Of a stretch of 15,000 bases of DNA, positions 1-9,094 are shown piece after piece. The notes below the pieces were generated by a model. It had not been told where the DNA came from. It saw nothing but the letters and a program-made list of their open reading frames with translations, and did not search any database. Location: assembly GCA_009760855.2 (NCBI GenBank), contig WPIO01000024.1:4218501-4233500 (forward strand), read 5' to 3'. Made by a program: the position numbers and the translations under genes. The number at the start of each line of letters is the position of its first letter. Within the stretch, counting starts at the first letter, position 1. This DNA comes from Cristatella mucedo (Eukaryota > Bryozoa > Phylactolaemata > Cristatellidae).

Positions 1-350
1 CACCTATTTTTTAAAGCAGTTTTTCAGGACTCCGAAGTGGCTGCACCATAATTGTTGAGTTATAACCACTGCTCCAACTGTCACTAAGTTTAAAACGTCT
101 GTATTATGCATTAAACAAAATATAGCAGCTTTATTAAAATAAAAATGCAACTAGGTGGAGATCGTTTTGTTAGTGCTTACTTCCTCGGCCATAGCGATAA
201 TGTTTGTGTCAGGAACTGTGCTTCTCGACCAACACACTTAATCGCTGGTTAACAGGATAATATTTGCTTCCAATGTTCTGGCTATTCGAATTCGAGCCGA
301 ACTTGCAGCAGTTTGAAATCTTGTGACTCGGAAGGGGGTCTTAAAAAGCC
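1..350. other. Unassigned AT-rich sequence
   Basis: No ORF with recognisable protein similarity, RNA gene or repeat was seen on either strand. A 67-codon minus-strand frame overlaps the right edge, but its charged, RE-rich stretch is just the translation of the neighbouring pyrimidine microsatellite. This is best read as intergenic or intronic DNA. Confidence 0.6.
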
Positions 351-420
351 TCGCTCTCTGTCTCTCTCTTTCTCGATCTCTCTCTCTTTTTCTCTGGCTT
401 GCTCTCTCTCTTTTTCTCCA
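351..420 (+). repeat. Imperfect pyrimidine (CT)n microsatellite
   Basis: About 70 bp made almost wholly of C and T, in runs of CTCTCT with interruptions such as TTTTT, CGAT and GGCTTG. The pyrimidines lie on the plus strand, the same polarity as the large arrays at 9882-10788 and 13016-14975. It is degenerate enough to be old. Confidence 0.85.
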
Positions 421-785
421 ACAGAAAAATGGGAAGGATTTGCACTTCCAATCAGATCAGTAAGGAAATTTTTATCAGCCAGCATCTAGAATATATCTTC
501 GGGTACTGTTACACATTGACCTTTCACAGGAAAATCACGTCAGATTCTCAGTCAAGTCCGCCAAATTTCAGTAGCAGGAGCCACTGTGTGAGTCGTGATG
601 GCACACTAGTTAAGGAGGTTACTTTTCACGAACTCGGGTCCAAAGATGTGGGTATCGAATCCTAGGGTGGGAAATCCTTTATCATCACTGCAAACGGGGT
701 GATTGCCGTATTAGCGCATACATCACTGCACAAAAGAGGCTTTTAAAGCACCTGACTTTTTAGAAAAATTAGCAGAAATGTGTAG
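421..785. other. Unassigned sequence
   Basis: Short frames occur on both strands, the longest 88 codons, but none shows a domain motif, amphipathic pattern or splice context that I can support. There is no clear promoter or RNA gene. Confidence 0.55.
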
Positions 786-950
786 ATGAATGTCATCGGT
801 AACTGCATCCATATAAATAATGTCAATGTATTTGTGACATCCTGCATTCGCTTCTACAACTCAGTGCCTTCTAGTCTACCAGCATATGCCATCAGGCATT
901 TAAAGATGGAGCAAAGCCTTGTATGTAGTCTTGCTCATATGAGCATTTCA
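786..950 (+). pseudogene. Possible non-LTR retrotransposon C-terminal scrap
   Basis: The plus-strand frame starting at 786 contains FYNSVPSSLP followed by an I-RHLKM stretch. This resembles the consensus (R-L-W-N-S-L-P-x-x-L-R ... F-K) that closes the ORF of many CR1/L2-type retrotransposons. The tryptophan is replaced by tyrosine, and no upstream RT segment can be followed. It does not align convincingly with the C-termini at 2036-2437 or 9212-9322, so if real it belongs to another family. It may also be a chance match. Confidence 0.25.
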
Positions 951-1004
951 GTTGCTCACATATACCACGTCTCTCCGACCTGCACTGACTCCATGCAAGG
1001 CATT

Positions 1005-1890
1005 TAATCGACCAGCGTGTTGTTACCCAGAGATCGGTCACTTTTTTCTCCGGCTCAAATACTCCGGTCAGAACTACTTCTCCACTACGCTAGGCACAGT
1101 AGTTCTCACGTTTCCCATGCCGTTCATTTACTTAATGGTAGATACGACCTCAAAATCTTTTGAGATCAAACTTTCAGCATGTATAGCTAGAAAGTTAGAA
1201 AGTCACTCTCATATTGTTATTACAGCTAACTAGAAAAACTTTACAACCACTTTGTTACTTACTTGTTTCTCTCAGAATTTGCTAAATCGATGCCATTTTT
1301 TATTTATGTGCTTATTCGACTTGAAACTGCTATTGCTAATACTAAATCTGGTTCAATTACTGGCTCTATAGGTTATCACTAAACATTCCATCAGGATTTT
1401 TATGCTGCTTTGGTTAAGTGCCAAGAAATAGATTAAGTTTTCTTAAGTTGGCCACATACATTCATCCCTACTATATTGTTTGGTAGCGTGATTAAGGACC
1501 TGGTTAAGAGGTCCCGACACCTCGTAAACCCATGCGGCCCCTATGCTAAGTTAGCAGACTTCTATGCTGAGTTAGTCGTGATCTTAGTCGCTGCTGTATT
1601 CCCCCAGTATTGAAAAGCCTTGTCATCAGTGTCGCATCTTTCATTCCCCAGCTATAATAACAATGTAGGGGCTTTATCTACATTCGTTGTACTTCAGTAG
1701 ATACTAGCACCTATAGGAGAGCTACGATGTTATTTAGTTCTGGCCGGCCGTAAAAGCCGCCAATCCCAGTCCATAGGAAATCCTTTTATTCGAGACTGCT
1801 CCCATTAGGAAAGGCAAGGCAAAGCCTCTGGGCTGGCTAAAGCAAAATTCAAAAGAAATCGCTAGGTGATATGTAGCTGCGAATTCCAAT
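1005..1890. other. Unassigned sequence with a 21-bp dimer
   Basis: No supported gene. A 93-codon plus-strand frame (952-1233) has no recognisable feature. The only local structure noted is the short tandem dimer at 1541-1582. The stretch ends just left of the candidate target-site duplication of the large L2-like element. Confidence 0.55.
1541..1582 (+). repeat. 21-bp imperfect tandem dimer
   Basis: CTATGCTAAGTTAGCAGACTT (1541-1561) is followed directly by a second copy (1562-1582) that shares CTATGCT-AGTTAG and then diverges. Two copies only, probably a local slippage duplication. Confidence 0.6.
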
Positions 1891-1898
1891 AACCGGTA
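1891..1898 (+). repeat. Candidate target-site duplication, 3' side of L2-like element
   Basis: AACCGGTA occurs here, next to the ATTAC tail of the minus-strand element, and again at 5393-5400, just beyond its GC-rich 5' end. Its last two bases overlap the start of the TAATG tail repeat as read on the plus strand, so the exact boundary is uncertain by a few bases. Confidence 0.55.
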
Positions 1899-2035
1899 AT
1901 GTAATGTAATTTGTCTCCGTCAGTTACTCCACAAAGTGATAAATACCATCTGGGTGTTACTCAGGAGAGTTCTGCATGGCACACTCACAGGCTAAGCGGC
2001 TTTTGGTACGCATTCGGTAGCAAACAGACTTCGTC
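1899..2035 (-). other. 3' UTR and ATTAC-repeat tail of the L2-like element
   Basis: This follows the stop that ends the C-terminal frame. On the minus strand it begins with a poly-T/poly-C tract and ends GACGGAGACAAATTACATTACATTAC. The same UTR is recognisable in the copy at 9445-9598 (TTTGTGGAGTTACAGACGGAG and so on) and at 12930-13003. That shared 3' end defines the family in this window and is the part the element's own RT would be expected to recognise. Confidence 0.8.
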
Positions 2036-2930
2036 TCATGCAAAAAAAAAGAAAGTAGGAAGCATAGCAGACTTAGGAGAGCAGTTGAGGTAGTGAGTAG
2101 CATAGAAGTAGCAGTTCAGGACCACTGAAAAAGATGTGCCATAGTCGGCAGTTGGAGAGTAGATGTCGTTGCATAAGAACTGAGGAAGCGAGTTCCACAG
2201 TCTAGGACCTGCAGAGCTAAAGCTTCTGTCGCCAACTGTCATTAAGCTGAGGAATGGGACAGCTAATTTATTGTCGACACAGGACCTGAGGACGCGAACA
2301 GGCTGAAACTGAAGCAGCAGTTCTGCTAGGTACGAATGAGCCAAGCCGTGGCGGTCCTTGTGGGTAAGCGTAAGAACTTTGCTCTGCATCCTTTGCTCAA
2401 CCGGCAACCATCCTAGCTCTTTCAGCAAAGGTGACACGAGCTCGAACCGCTAGGACTTGAAGACCAGCCTTGCAGCCGTATTCATGCTCTGCAGTAGTGG
2501 CATAATAGCTTTCGTTGGTAGCCCAGCCAAAAGGGAATTACATTAATCAACCCGAGACAGAACTCAAGAGCTAGTTAAATTTTTTACAAGCCACTGTGGG
2601 AGAGAGCTTCTAATCTTGGATAGGGATCGGATGTGATGGCTAGCTGTAGAGGCAGTCTTCTGAATGAAGCTTTTGAAATTGAGGCAGCTGTCGAACACGA
2701 CACCTAGATTACGAGCACGTGGTGAAGGTCGCAAAATACCATCACCAATTAGAACAGCAAAGCCTTTATTTAGCCACACGCTTAGGGTGTCCTATGAGAA
2801 GCAGTTCGGTTTTTATCGTCATTTAATTTCGGAAAGTTTTCCGACATCAAGGATCGAATATCGGCAAGGCAAGCTTTCAGTTTGTCAGTTGCTGCAGCAG
2901 ATTCCGACTGTTTAAATTACAAATACTACT
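2036..2930 (-). pseudogene. RT C-terminal region of the L2-like element, broken
   Basis: After the YADD box (2935-2946) the minus strand carries the conserved L2-type order in several frames. A KLNDDK motif precedes about 2800. NLGVVFDS lies in the open frame 2564-2779. VLSRVD-stop-CNSLLAGLP follows between the open segments, then LGWLPVEQR and VGDRSFSSAGPRLWNSLP within 2036-2437. Stops interrupt it after YADDTQ (2926-2928 and 2917-2919), after the segment ending at 2564, within VLSRVD-CNS and before RFEL. A frame change occurs near 2780-2800. The C-terminal 133-codon piece is the best preserved and aligns almost without gaps to the plus-strand copy at 9113-9322. Confidence 0.85.
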
Positions 2931-3893
2931 GAGTATCGTCAGCATAGAAGTGATATCCTATTCCATGGGCCTTAATCACTTTTACCAGAGGTTGCGTATA
3001 AATAGAGAACAGGAAGGGACCAAGTACAGACCCTTAAGGGACTCCACAGGTGACCCTTCTCATGTCTGAGACCTGACCCCCACACGACACGGATTGAACA
3101 CGATCAGACAAGTATGATTTAAACAAAGCCACTGCTTCGTCTGCAGGACCGATCGTTGTTCTTAATCGTTCAAGCAGAACTTCGTGATCAATGTTGTCAA
3201 AGGCAGCAGAAAGATCTGGCAGAGCTAAGGTAGTGACATTCCCGTCGTCGTTGCCATGAAGAATGTCATTGTTACCACGGAGGAGAGCAGTTTCAGTAGA
3301 GTGCTGCCTTTTGAAACCTGATTGAAATGTTTCTGACAATCCATTATTTTTAATATGTTCAAATAGCTGCTTAGCAACAATTTTTTCAATAATCTTTGAT
3401 TAGAACGGAAGAAGGGAATCTGGACGATAGTTTGCTAGGACCTCTGTGTCTAGTCCAGGCTTTTTAAAATAGGTCTAACGATTGCCGATTTGAAGGACTT
3501 GGGGACGACCCCTTTTCCCAAAGAAGCATTAAAAATCTCGGTTATGGCAGGGCTAAGTTGGTCTGCTAGTGAAGAACACAGAGGTGAAGGTATAGGGTCT
3601 TCAGGAGACGAGCTCTTTTTGCTAGACCTTATTAGGCCAGCCACACTACAGGAAGAGACATCAGAGAACCTTTTAAGAAAGCTCACAGGTTGTCGAACGG
3701 CGATTGCTTTGGTCGGAGGGGGCTTAATGGAGGCACGAATGTGCACAATTTTTTCAGTAAAGAAGGCTGAAAACTTTTCGGCTGAGCCCTTAATATCTGG
3801 GGAGTCGGGTCTGGCAGCATTGGTTAGTAAATGGCCTACCGTCTTATAAATCTGTTTAGTGTCCGACTGGCAGGATGTCAGTTTTCTAATCAA
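2926..3893 (-). pseudogene. Reverse transcriptase domain of the L2-like element, broken
   Basis: Two open pieces, 3893-3450 and 3339-3034, plus their continuation cover the RT fingers and palm. The first has FFTEKI (residues 44-49), DPIP (99-102), NASLGKGVVP (122-131) and AIVRPILK (137-144). A frame change near 3465 leads to LANYRP, a stop, and EKIVAKQLFEH. The second has QSGFKRQHSTETALL, then motif A PDLSAAFDNIDH (41-52) with the catalytic Asp at 42, and TCGVP. Motif B, normally GVPQGSVLGP, has its Gln codon changed to a stop (3034-3036). GSVLGPFLF follows in the same frame, and YADD, with the other two catalytic aspartates, lies at 2935-2946. The catalytic residues are still readable, but the protein is not. 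Confidence 0.9.
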
Positions 3894-3955
3894 AAAAGAA
3901 GCCCTGGCTTTTTTAAGCTTTCGGGTGTAAATTCGAAGGAAGTCTTTAAAATTGA

Positions 3956-5035
3956 CTAGGTCTGCCTCAGACCCAAATTTCTTGAAACGACGTTCCAGCC
4001 TGCGCTTAACACGTCACATCTTAAGGAGTTTTTTATAAATTGAAAGCAATCTCGACGACTTTGAACACGGATATAGCGAACGGGAGCATGCTTATCAAGA
4101 GCACTCCTGAGTGTCATGTTCATCGCATCAGTGAGGGTATCGAGGCTGCCGGTCGAGTCTGAATGCAGATCAAGAAGGCCTGCATGACAAACAGATTTTA
4201 AAAACTTGTCAATGTCAATGCTTTGTAAGTTACGTCGTTTGGCAAATTCGACATTGCCCTGCACGTACGAGGGAGCAGGAACAGTAAACGAGACCGAACA
4301 ATGATCTGAGAGGGTCAGTGGGCACACCAAAAAGTCAGTGGAGAGGACGTCCTTAGTGATCAGGAGATTTATAATGTGGCCTCCGCTGTGGGTGCTATGA
4401 TTAACGTGTTGGGCCAAACCAAGATTCTCCAGACAGTCAAGAAATGAGCGGACCTGGCTGTTGCTAGGATTGTCAACGTGAATATTGAAGTCTCCTACAA
4501 TCGGTAACGGCCTGTTACACACATATATTTTAGCTAGGAACTCTGAAAACTCCTCTATAAACAAGTTTAGACAGCCAGGAGGTCGGTATATCGCAACGGT
4601 GAGAGGCATTGTCTCTGATGAAGACCTGATAGCAACCGATTCAAACGATGACCCATGCGAGAAACTGCACATTTTATAGCCAAACGATTCGCGAACCACA
4701 ATTGCAACCCCGCCACCAACCTTGCCAGAACGCATGGACTGATGAAATGAGAACCCGGGTGGGGTGGTCTCAGAAATACAGCAGCTGGAACAAGGCGTCA
4801 TCAAGGTTTCGGTAAGCAGAAATGCATCTAGCTTCTCCTGGACCACCTGATCGCGGATAAGTAACCCCTTGGTTTTTAGCGAGCTCACAATTAGTAGGCG
4901 GAATTTAAGAGGCTGTCCAACAACTGGGCGACGGCAATAAAGTGGCTCGTATTCTCTACCGTTTGCGTCCGGCCCGGCGGACGCTGGCTCTTTGAATTTG
5001 ATTTGAACCTTGGTAACAGGCCGTGGGACGACGTT
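3956..5035 (-). pseudogene. AP-like endonuclease domain of the L2-like element
   Basis: The minus frame is open from just after a stop at 5036-5038 to a stop at 3956. It holds an exonuclease-endonuclease-phosphatase domain, which in these elements nicks target DNA to prime reverse transcription. A GTG-initiated reading at 4888 is not biological: the homologous stretch GQPLKFRLLIVSSL already begins upstream. Counting from 4888, LTET supplies the catalytic Glu (27), YRPP is at 101-104, GDFN has Asp133 and Asn135, and SDH has Asp195 and His196. The usual Asp of the LDL-type motif is Asn174 in HIINLLIT. The frame is lost near 4010-4035. The next frame reads RRLERRFKKFGSEADL and continues into the RT linker at 3893, so a small indel separates the domains. 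Confidence 0.88.
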
Positions 5036-5038
5036 TCA

Positions 5039-5392
5039 CAACGTGCTGGGCTACAGATGGTGGGCTACTACCGCAACAAGTACTATTTAGTGCTTTAAAC
5101 TAACGAGTCGTAGGTTTGATAGCCGAGCTGTTGATGGGGCGAACGCAGGATGCAGGTAGGTTCTCACTGACCCGCCGGAGAAGGCCCGCCGGTAGGTATC
5201 GACTAATGGCGACATCGCATCTTATGCTAAGCAGGCCCTGTTTTGTGTAGCATATCCGAGGACAGCTCATAAATAGTCACAGCAAAGATAGCAGTGGAAT
5301 ACCCAAAGGTATTACGGAGAAATCAAGTAAAGGTCCACACCACGTTAGGAGTCGCCCGAGGCCGCTCTCTAGCGCGGGGAGGAACCGGTATG
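5039..5392 (-). other. 5' region of the L2-like element
   Basis: The minus strand starts with GC-rich sequence (CCTCCCCGCGCTAGAGAGCG). One frame then reads fairly continuously through interrupting stops, including IYELSSDM and HKTGPA, which could be the degraded N-terminus of the ORF. Further in, frames are mixed. The right edge abuts the candidate target-site duplication. Assignment rests on position and composition; no named domain is visible. Confidence 0.55.
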
Positions 5393-5400
5393 AGCGTTTC
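5393..5400 (+). repeat. Candidate target-site duplication, 5' side of L2-like element
   Basis: AACCGGTA, identical to 1891-1898, next to the GC-rich start of the minus-strand element. Many L2/CR1 insertions show no or variable duplications, so this is supportive but not required. Confidence 0.55.
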
Positions 5401-6617
5401 CATGATACTCCACTCCAGCCATTGCTAATTTGTAAGACCTACCATTCACGCAAGCATTTCATCCTTCCACCTTTCATTCACCAACCATCCTTTATTTCAT
5501 TATTCTCATAGGTACTTTGGTAGCTATACTAGCTCTTTAATTTTTCCACATGCTTCATCAACTTCCTATATTACCACCACATAACAACTATTTCCAGTGG
5601 ACTTCCTCGGGATGTATTACCGACCATTCTCGGGCCTCTGCCTATTGGTTATTGGGACTAGGGGGCAACCTTTGGGGTGGTGGCCTGCAGTGCACTCCCA
5701 TGCTTTGGGTTGTCAATCAAGGTTTCCGAGCGGGATGAGGAAGTAGCACCAAGCCTAGGATAACTAGGCAATCTATCAGACGTATAACCCGTAGCACCGT
5801 TCTTGCTCCTTATCTAACGATATCCGTTCGGCGGGTTAGATACCTCTGAGCTCACCGAGCCTCACCACCGACCAAGATGCTGCGTTTTTCGGTGCCAACC
5901 AAGACGCCACTAACAAGTGCCATTATTCAAGTGTCATTACTAGTGATCAGGTTAGTGATTCCAGTTGCTTCACTGTCAAGAGCATCATTTGAAGTCGAGA
6001 CTGCAGCCGGTGAGTCAGCTTGCGGACAGTGTTTCGCACTGCACTGTAATTTCAGCTTTTCAAGCTTTTCAGCTTTTCGATTAGGCTCATTTAAGTCTAA
6101 TGTGTTTGTAGACCCCCGAAGCTGTTTTTATTTTCTGCTAGATTGTCTTGGTTAGCGATTAAAACGAACTTGATGAAAATTTTCCACCAATTTAGTTATG
6201 CTGCTGATGAAAAACTACTGGTGTTACTAGGAAGATCGAAATCTGAAAGGAGCCTGCACAGATTCCTCTAAGCAAATCCTGTGTTTTGGTGCTAGCTATA
6301 ACAGAGCACTTGCTGGAACCGGTTTCATGTTGACTCATTCACAACCAAACTTGCAGCCTTTAAACCGTTTGTGAATGCCACATAAAAGAAGATGAATAGT
6401 CTACACGGCTTGCATGGCAATGGGCCTAGGTTCACACACAATAGCTATTTTTCTTCTGACAACTGCCTGCAACACTGCTCTTAGTGGAATAGCAGAATGC
6501 TGGTGAAATATCAGCTGACTCTAGATCATAACTGTGATAGGGTCACTTGGCCTACTGGCTGTGAAGCTACCGCGTCCATGGCTAAATGGAAGCTAGAGCT
6601 CAATCGGATCGAGAATG
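5401..6617. other. Unassigned sequence
   Basis: Frames at 5550-5738 and 5877-6155 (plus) show no recognisable domain, signal peptide or repeat that would support a gene. A small run of three AGCTTTTC units lies at about 6052-6079. Nothing else stands out. Confidence 0.55.
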
Positions 6618-6900
6618 TCATGCACGTTGGTCCAAGCATTTAAGAAATGCCGTTTCGACTGCAGTAAGTAACTGCTTGCTCGTTTACCGAACTGTGCAAT
6701 CAGGTCTTTGCAGCTGGTGGAAAACTCTGCAGCCCGTCTGTCGTGAGAGTAGCAGTTGCCATATCATATCGCTTCTCACCTACCTGCACTTGCTCTCAGT
6801 CAAGCAACGCATTGACTTAAAGGTTCTTTCACTAACTTTTCGCTCCCACTATTATTAGTCTTGAGCCTACATATCAGACCCGCACCCCCCCAAGCCGAAG
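6618..6900 (+). mobile_element. L2-type RT C-terminal fragment, second family
   Basis: From 6621 one plus frame reads CTLVQAFKKCRFDCSK, stop, LLARLP, then LQLVENSAARLS. After a frame change it continues as LLSVKQRIDLKVLSLTFRS, two stops, then AYISD. This is the recognised L2-clade order (TLVHAF, DYCNSLL-GLP, LQ-VQN-AARL, LHWLPVKQRIDFK, LTF-AL, APSYISD). It differs clearly from the corresponding segment of the 1899-5392 element (LGWLPVEQRMQ), so it belongs to another L2-like family or subfamily. Both ends are missing: no endonuclease or YADD box is seen upstream and no 3' tail was identified. The fragment is long dead. Confidence 0.75.
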
Positions 6901-7243
6901 CATCGCGCCATCATCTTTTCTCAATAGTTGCTGATAGGTACGCCGTATCCAAAACTCAAATTCACAGGAGAATGCCTTTAGTTCCATGGTTCCCACAATC
7001 CGTAACCGCTTACAACTAGGGTCCTAACGTCCCCTTTAACTAAAGTTAAATAGAAGCAAAAAAGCTAACATCGTATTACAGCAGTTCTTGGATCAATTAA
7101 ATTTGTCCTTTCTGATTAAATATACTGCCATTGTGTGTGCCACCACTAACCACATTGGAATGCTGGCCCTTTGTCTGACAGTTTGAACCGTTTAACACTT
7201 CATGTCATTGAGCATGCTACCACTGAGCATAGGTTCACGATTC
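6901..7243. other. Unassigned sequence
   Basis: No ORF or repeat that can be supported. It may include the eroded 3' end of the L2-type fragment to its left, but no terminal repeat tail was found. Confidence 0.5.
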
Positions 7244-7399
7244 CTATGCAGCATATCTAAAGTGCCTTAAAATATATAGCATTCTCTGAGGGTGCCATAC
7301 AAATGTATAAATAATAATGTCATATTCATCCGCAGTCTTGACATCAAGTGCCGTAGCAAAACCTAAGTTTCGTATGGTCTTCTGGCTACCTTTGAGCCA

Positions 7400-7606
7400 T
7401 CTTTGAAAGCACACCCAATACACGGTCCAGTCAATGTCTCGGCTAAAACTACACAGTGGATCACGGAAATTAAACGCTCCAATTAATATTACTTGATGTG
7501 GTTGTGGCAGCACCTGGGCAATAATACTCTTAGTAATTATATTTAGAAGTAGATCATTGTTGGTCTTTGAAGCCCAGGAGATGAGCCTCTTGCTCCAGAT
7601 AGTCAA
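7400..7606 (-). pseudogene. Probable retrotransposon endonuclease fragment
   Basis: The 120-codon minus frame (7244-7606) contains KTNNDLLLNII followed by HQVILIGAFNFRDP. In AP-type endonucleases of CR1-like elements a NND-LL-LI helix precedes the strand L-GDFNFRDI-W, and the match in order and spacing is good. The catalytic Asp of GDFN is Ala here, which would inactivate the enzyme. The rest of the frame (7244-7400) does not show the expected SDH motif. Orientation is opposite to the fragment at 6618-6900, so they are probably separate insertions. Confidence 0.45.
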
Positions 7607-7610
7607 GGTC

Positions 7611-7923
7611 GTGGTTTGGAAACCTACAGTAAGAGATCATTTAGTGCTAAATAAAAGTGGTAATGATAGAAGCTGGGGCTCCTCTGCCACTATGCGAATG
7701 AGACTGTCAAATCAGTAATTCTTAATACACTTATATTTTTATTCATGTGTTCAATCTCGATTTGAAATATTTATTATCTCTATGATAGGGTTGGTGGTAC
7801 AACTGTATCGACTCCGACGAATTTAGTTGTAACAGTTCCGATATTAAAAAAATAACGAAATATTTTCTTAAACATTGATCTTTTTGTGTTTTAGAACCAC
7901 TAATGGATGTGACAAGACCTTGA
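7611..7923. other. Unassigned AT-rich sequence
   Basis: AT-rich, with a run of A at about 7847-7853. There are no supported coding, RNA or repeat features. Confidence 0.5.
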
Positions 7924-8138
7924 TGTAGGGGTGACAATAATAATATTTGTAGTTTGATTGCCGTTTGGCACTGCACAAAACACCAGCCGAGAGCAACACC
8001 ACCAGTTTATTCTCTCTACACACGGAGCAGGGCAAGCATGACTCTCCTAGCCCTTCTTGCCGATGGAATTCCCCCAACACCCTGGTTAAAACAATCACTA
8101 ATAGCAAGCCCCGGCTGCTTACCAAATCGAGTGTCACA
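7924..8138 (-). repeat. Weak solo-LTR candidate
   Basis: On the minus strand this 215-bp segment begins TGTGACAC and ends CACCCCTACA. It carries AATAAA (plus 8006-8011) about 80 bp before its end, as expected for the R/U5 part of a gypsy-type LTR. No matching direct repeat was found at its edges, no second LTR is in the window, and no gag or pol motif is seen beside it. It is noted as a candidate only. Confidence 0.25.
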
Positions 8139-9094
8139 GCCCACTCGTACAGCGATCACGGGCAGTTTCATCAATTACATAAAACCACAGTATTAATAAT
8201 AGTAATTACACGATTATTGTTTTTCTAAATCTATATTTATTAACATAATCATTTTCTAATCGTTTTTAAATTTGCTGTATAGGGAGCCATATGAGATGGT
8301 GAATGGAAGCACCAAGTTATCAACAAGCATATGTATAAATATCCTTAAAGTAAACATCCCGGCATTTCTAGCTTAGCACCTTGAGTTGAAATGAAGGGAA
8401 TTATTAGAATAGTATTGCATGAATGCATATTTTCAGCTCCTATTGCCACAATCAAAAGCTTGAATCGGAGGGGGGAAATCTTTTGTAAGCAGCCGATCTT
8501 GTAGCTATATTTTAATGGAAGGAATTTTTAGGATATCCTGAATTTAGTTGATATGGTGTCTAAACATAAAAAAAAATTAAAAATACAAGACTAAGTCGAG
8601 AACACTTGAGGTTTCTTTGATTTTCAAAAAATATGTAATTTCACCTTGTGTAGTGCTTAAGAAGAAATTAAAGGGTTTTCGATGCTGTAACAGCTACATG
8701 GTATTAGTACAGAAAATTAGTAAGTGGATGGATACACAAGTCAATATACAACGTAACTGTTGGCTAATGCGGTCAAATGGAAGGTCAATTATTATCATAA
8801 CTATATTACTGAGCAGATAAGACAGTTTTTATTTTTACGTTTGAGCTGAGTTGAAGTGGTCAGGTGTTGCAAATTAGCATATCAATCACAGCACATAGGT
8901 CAAGTCAAATGAAGTAGAACTGAGGTAGTTTAATTAATGTCTCTACATACTATAAATGCTCAAAATTATATATTTTTATGATTATAATAATTGTAATCAA
9001 AAATGTAAACGGTAATGGAAAGTTGATAGTGGAATGTGAATAATAATCAAATTCATATCGCAACGCTTTTTAAAACCACTGCAAAAGATGTTAT
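8139..9094. other. Unassigned AT-rich sequence
   Basis: Strongly AT-rich, particularly 8160-8280 and 8920-9060, with a poly-A run near 8569-8577. Short frames are unremarkable. Nothing supported. Confidence 0.55.

Larger units (their letters stand above)
1899..5392 (-). mobile_element. Near full-length L2-like non-LTR retrotransposon, inactive
   Basis: On the minus strand the order is GC-rich 5' region, AP-type endonuclease, reverse transcriptase, C-terminal region with GDRSFSSAGPRLWNSLP, and a 3' UTR ending in three ATTAC units rather than poly(A). This order, one large ORF and a short 3' terminal repeat are typical of the CR1/L2 group of the Jockey superfamily. The span of about 3.49 kb fits a full-length L2-type element. 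An 8-bp direct repeat flanks it. At least three frameshifts and several in-frame stops break the ORF, so it cannot make active protein. A truncated inverted relative lies at 9095-9598 and a short tail copy at 12930-13003. The exact clade (L2, Daphne, Crack or another CR1 relative) needs a tree. Confidence 0.88.

Noticed and set aside
3490-3849. 119-codon plus-strand ORF
   Set aside because: It lies antisense to the RT fingers segment, which has clear motifs on the minus strand, so it is a shadow frame.
4485-4679. 64-codon plus-strand ORF
   Set aside because: Antisense shadow of the endonuclease domain.
5877-6155. 92-codon plus-strand ORF with a hydrophobic N-terminal half
   Set aside because: Considered as a small secreted or membrane protein, but the composition is unremarkable, no motif is recognised and no support for exons is visible.
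7888-7942. hAT-like terminal motifs (TAGTGGTTCTAAAAC on minus, TAGGGGTGACAA on plus)
   Set aside because: Similar to hAT ends by eye, but they face away from each other about 20 bp apart. No partner terminus or 8-bp duplication was found for either.
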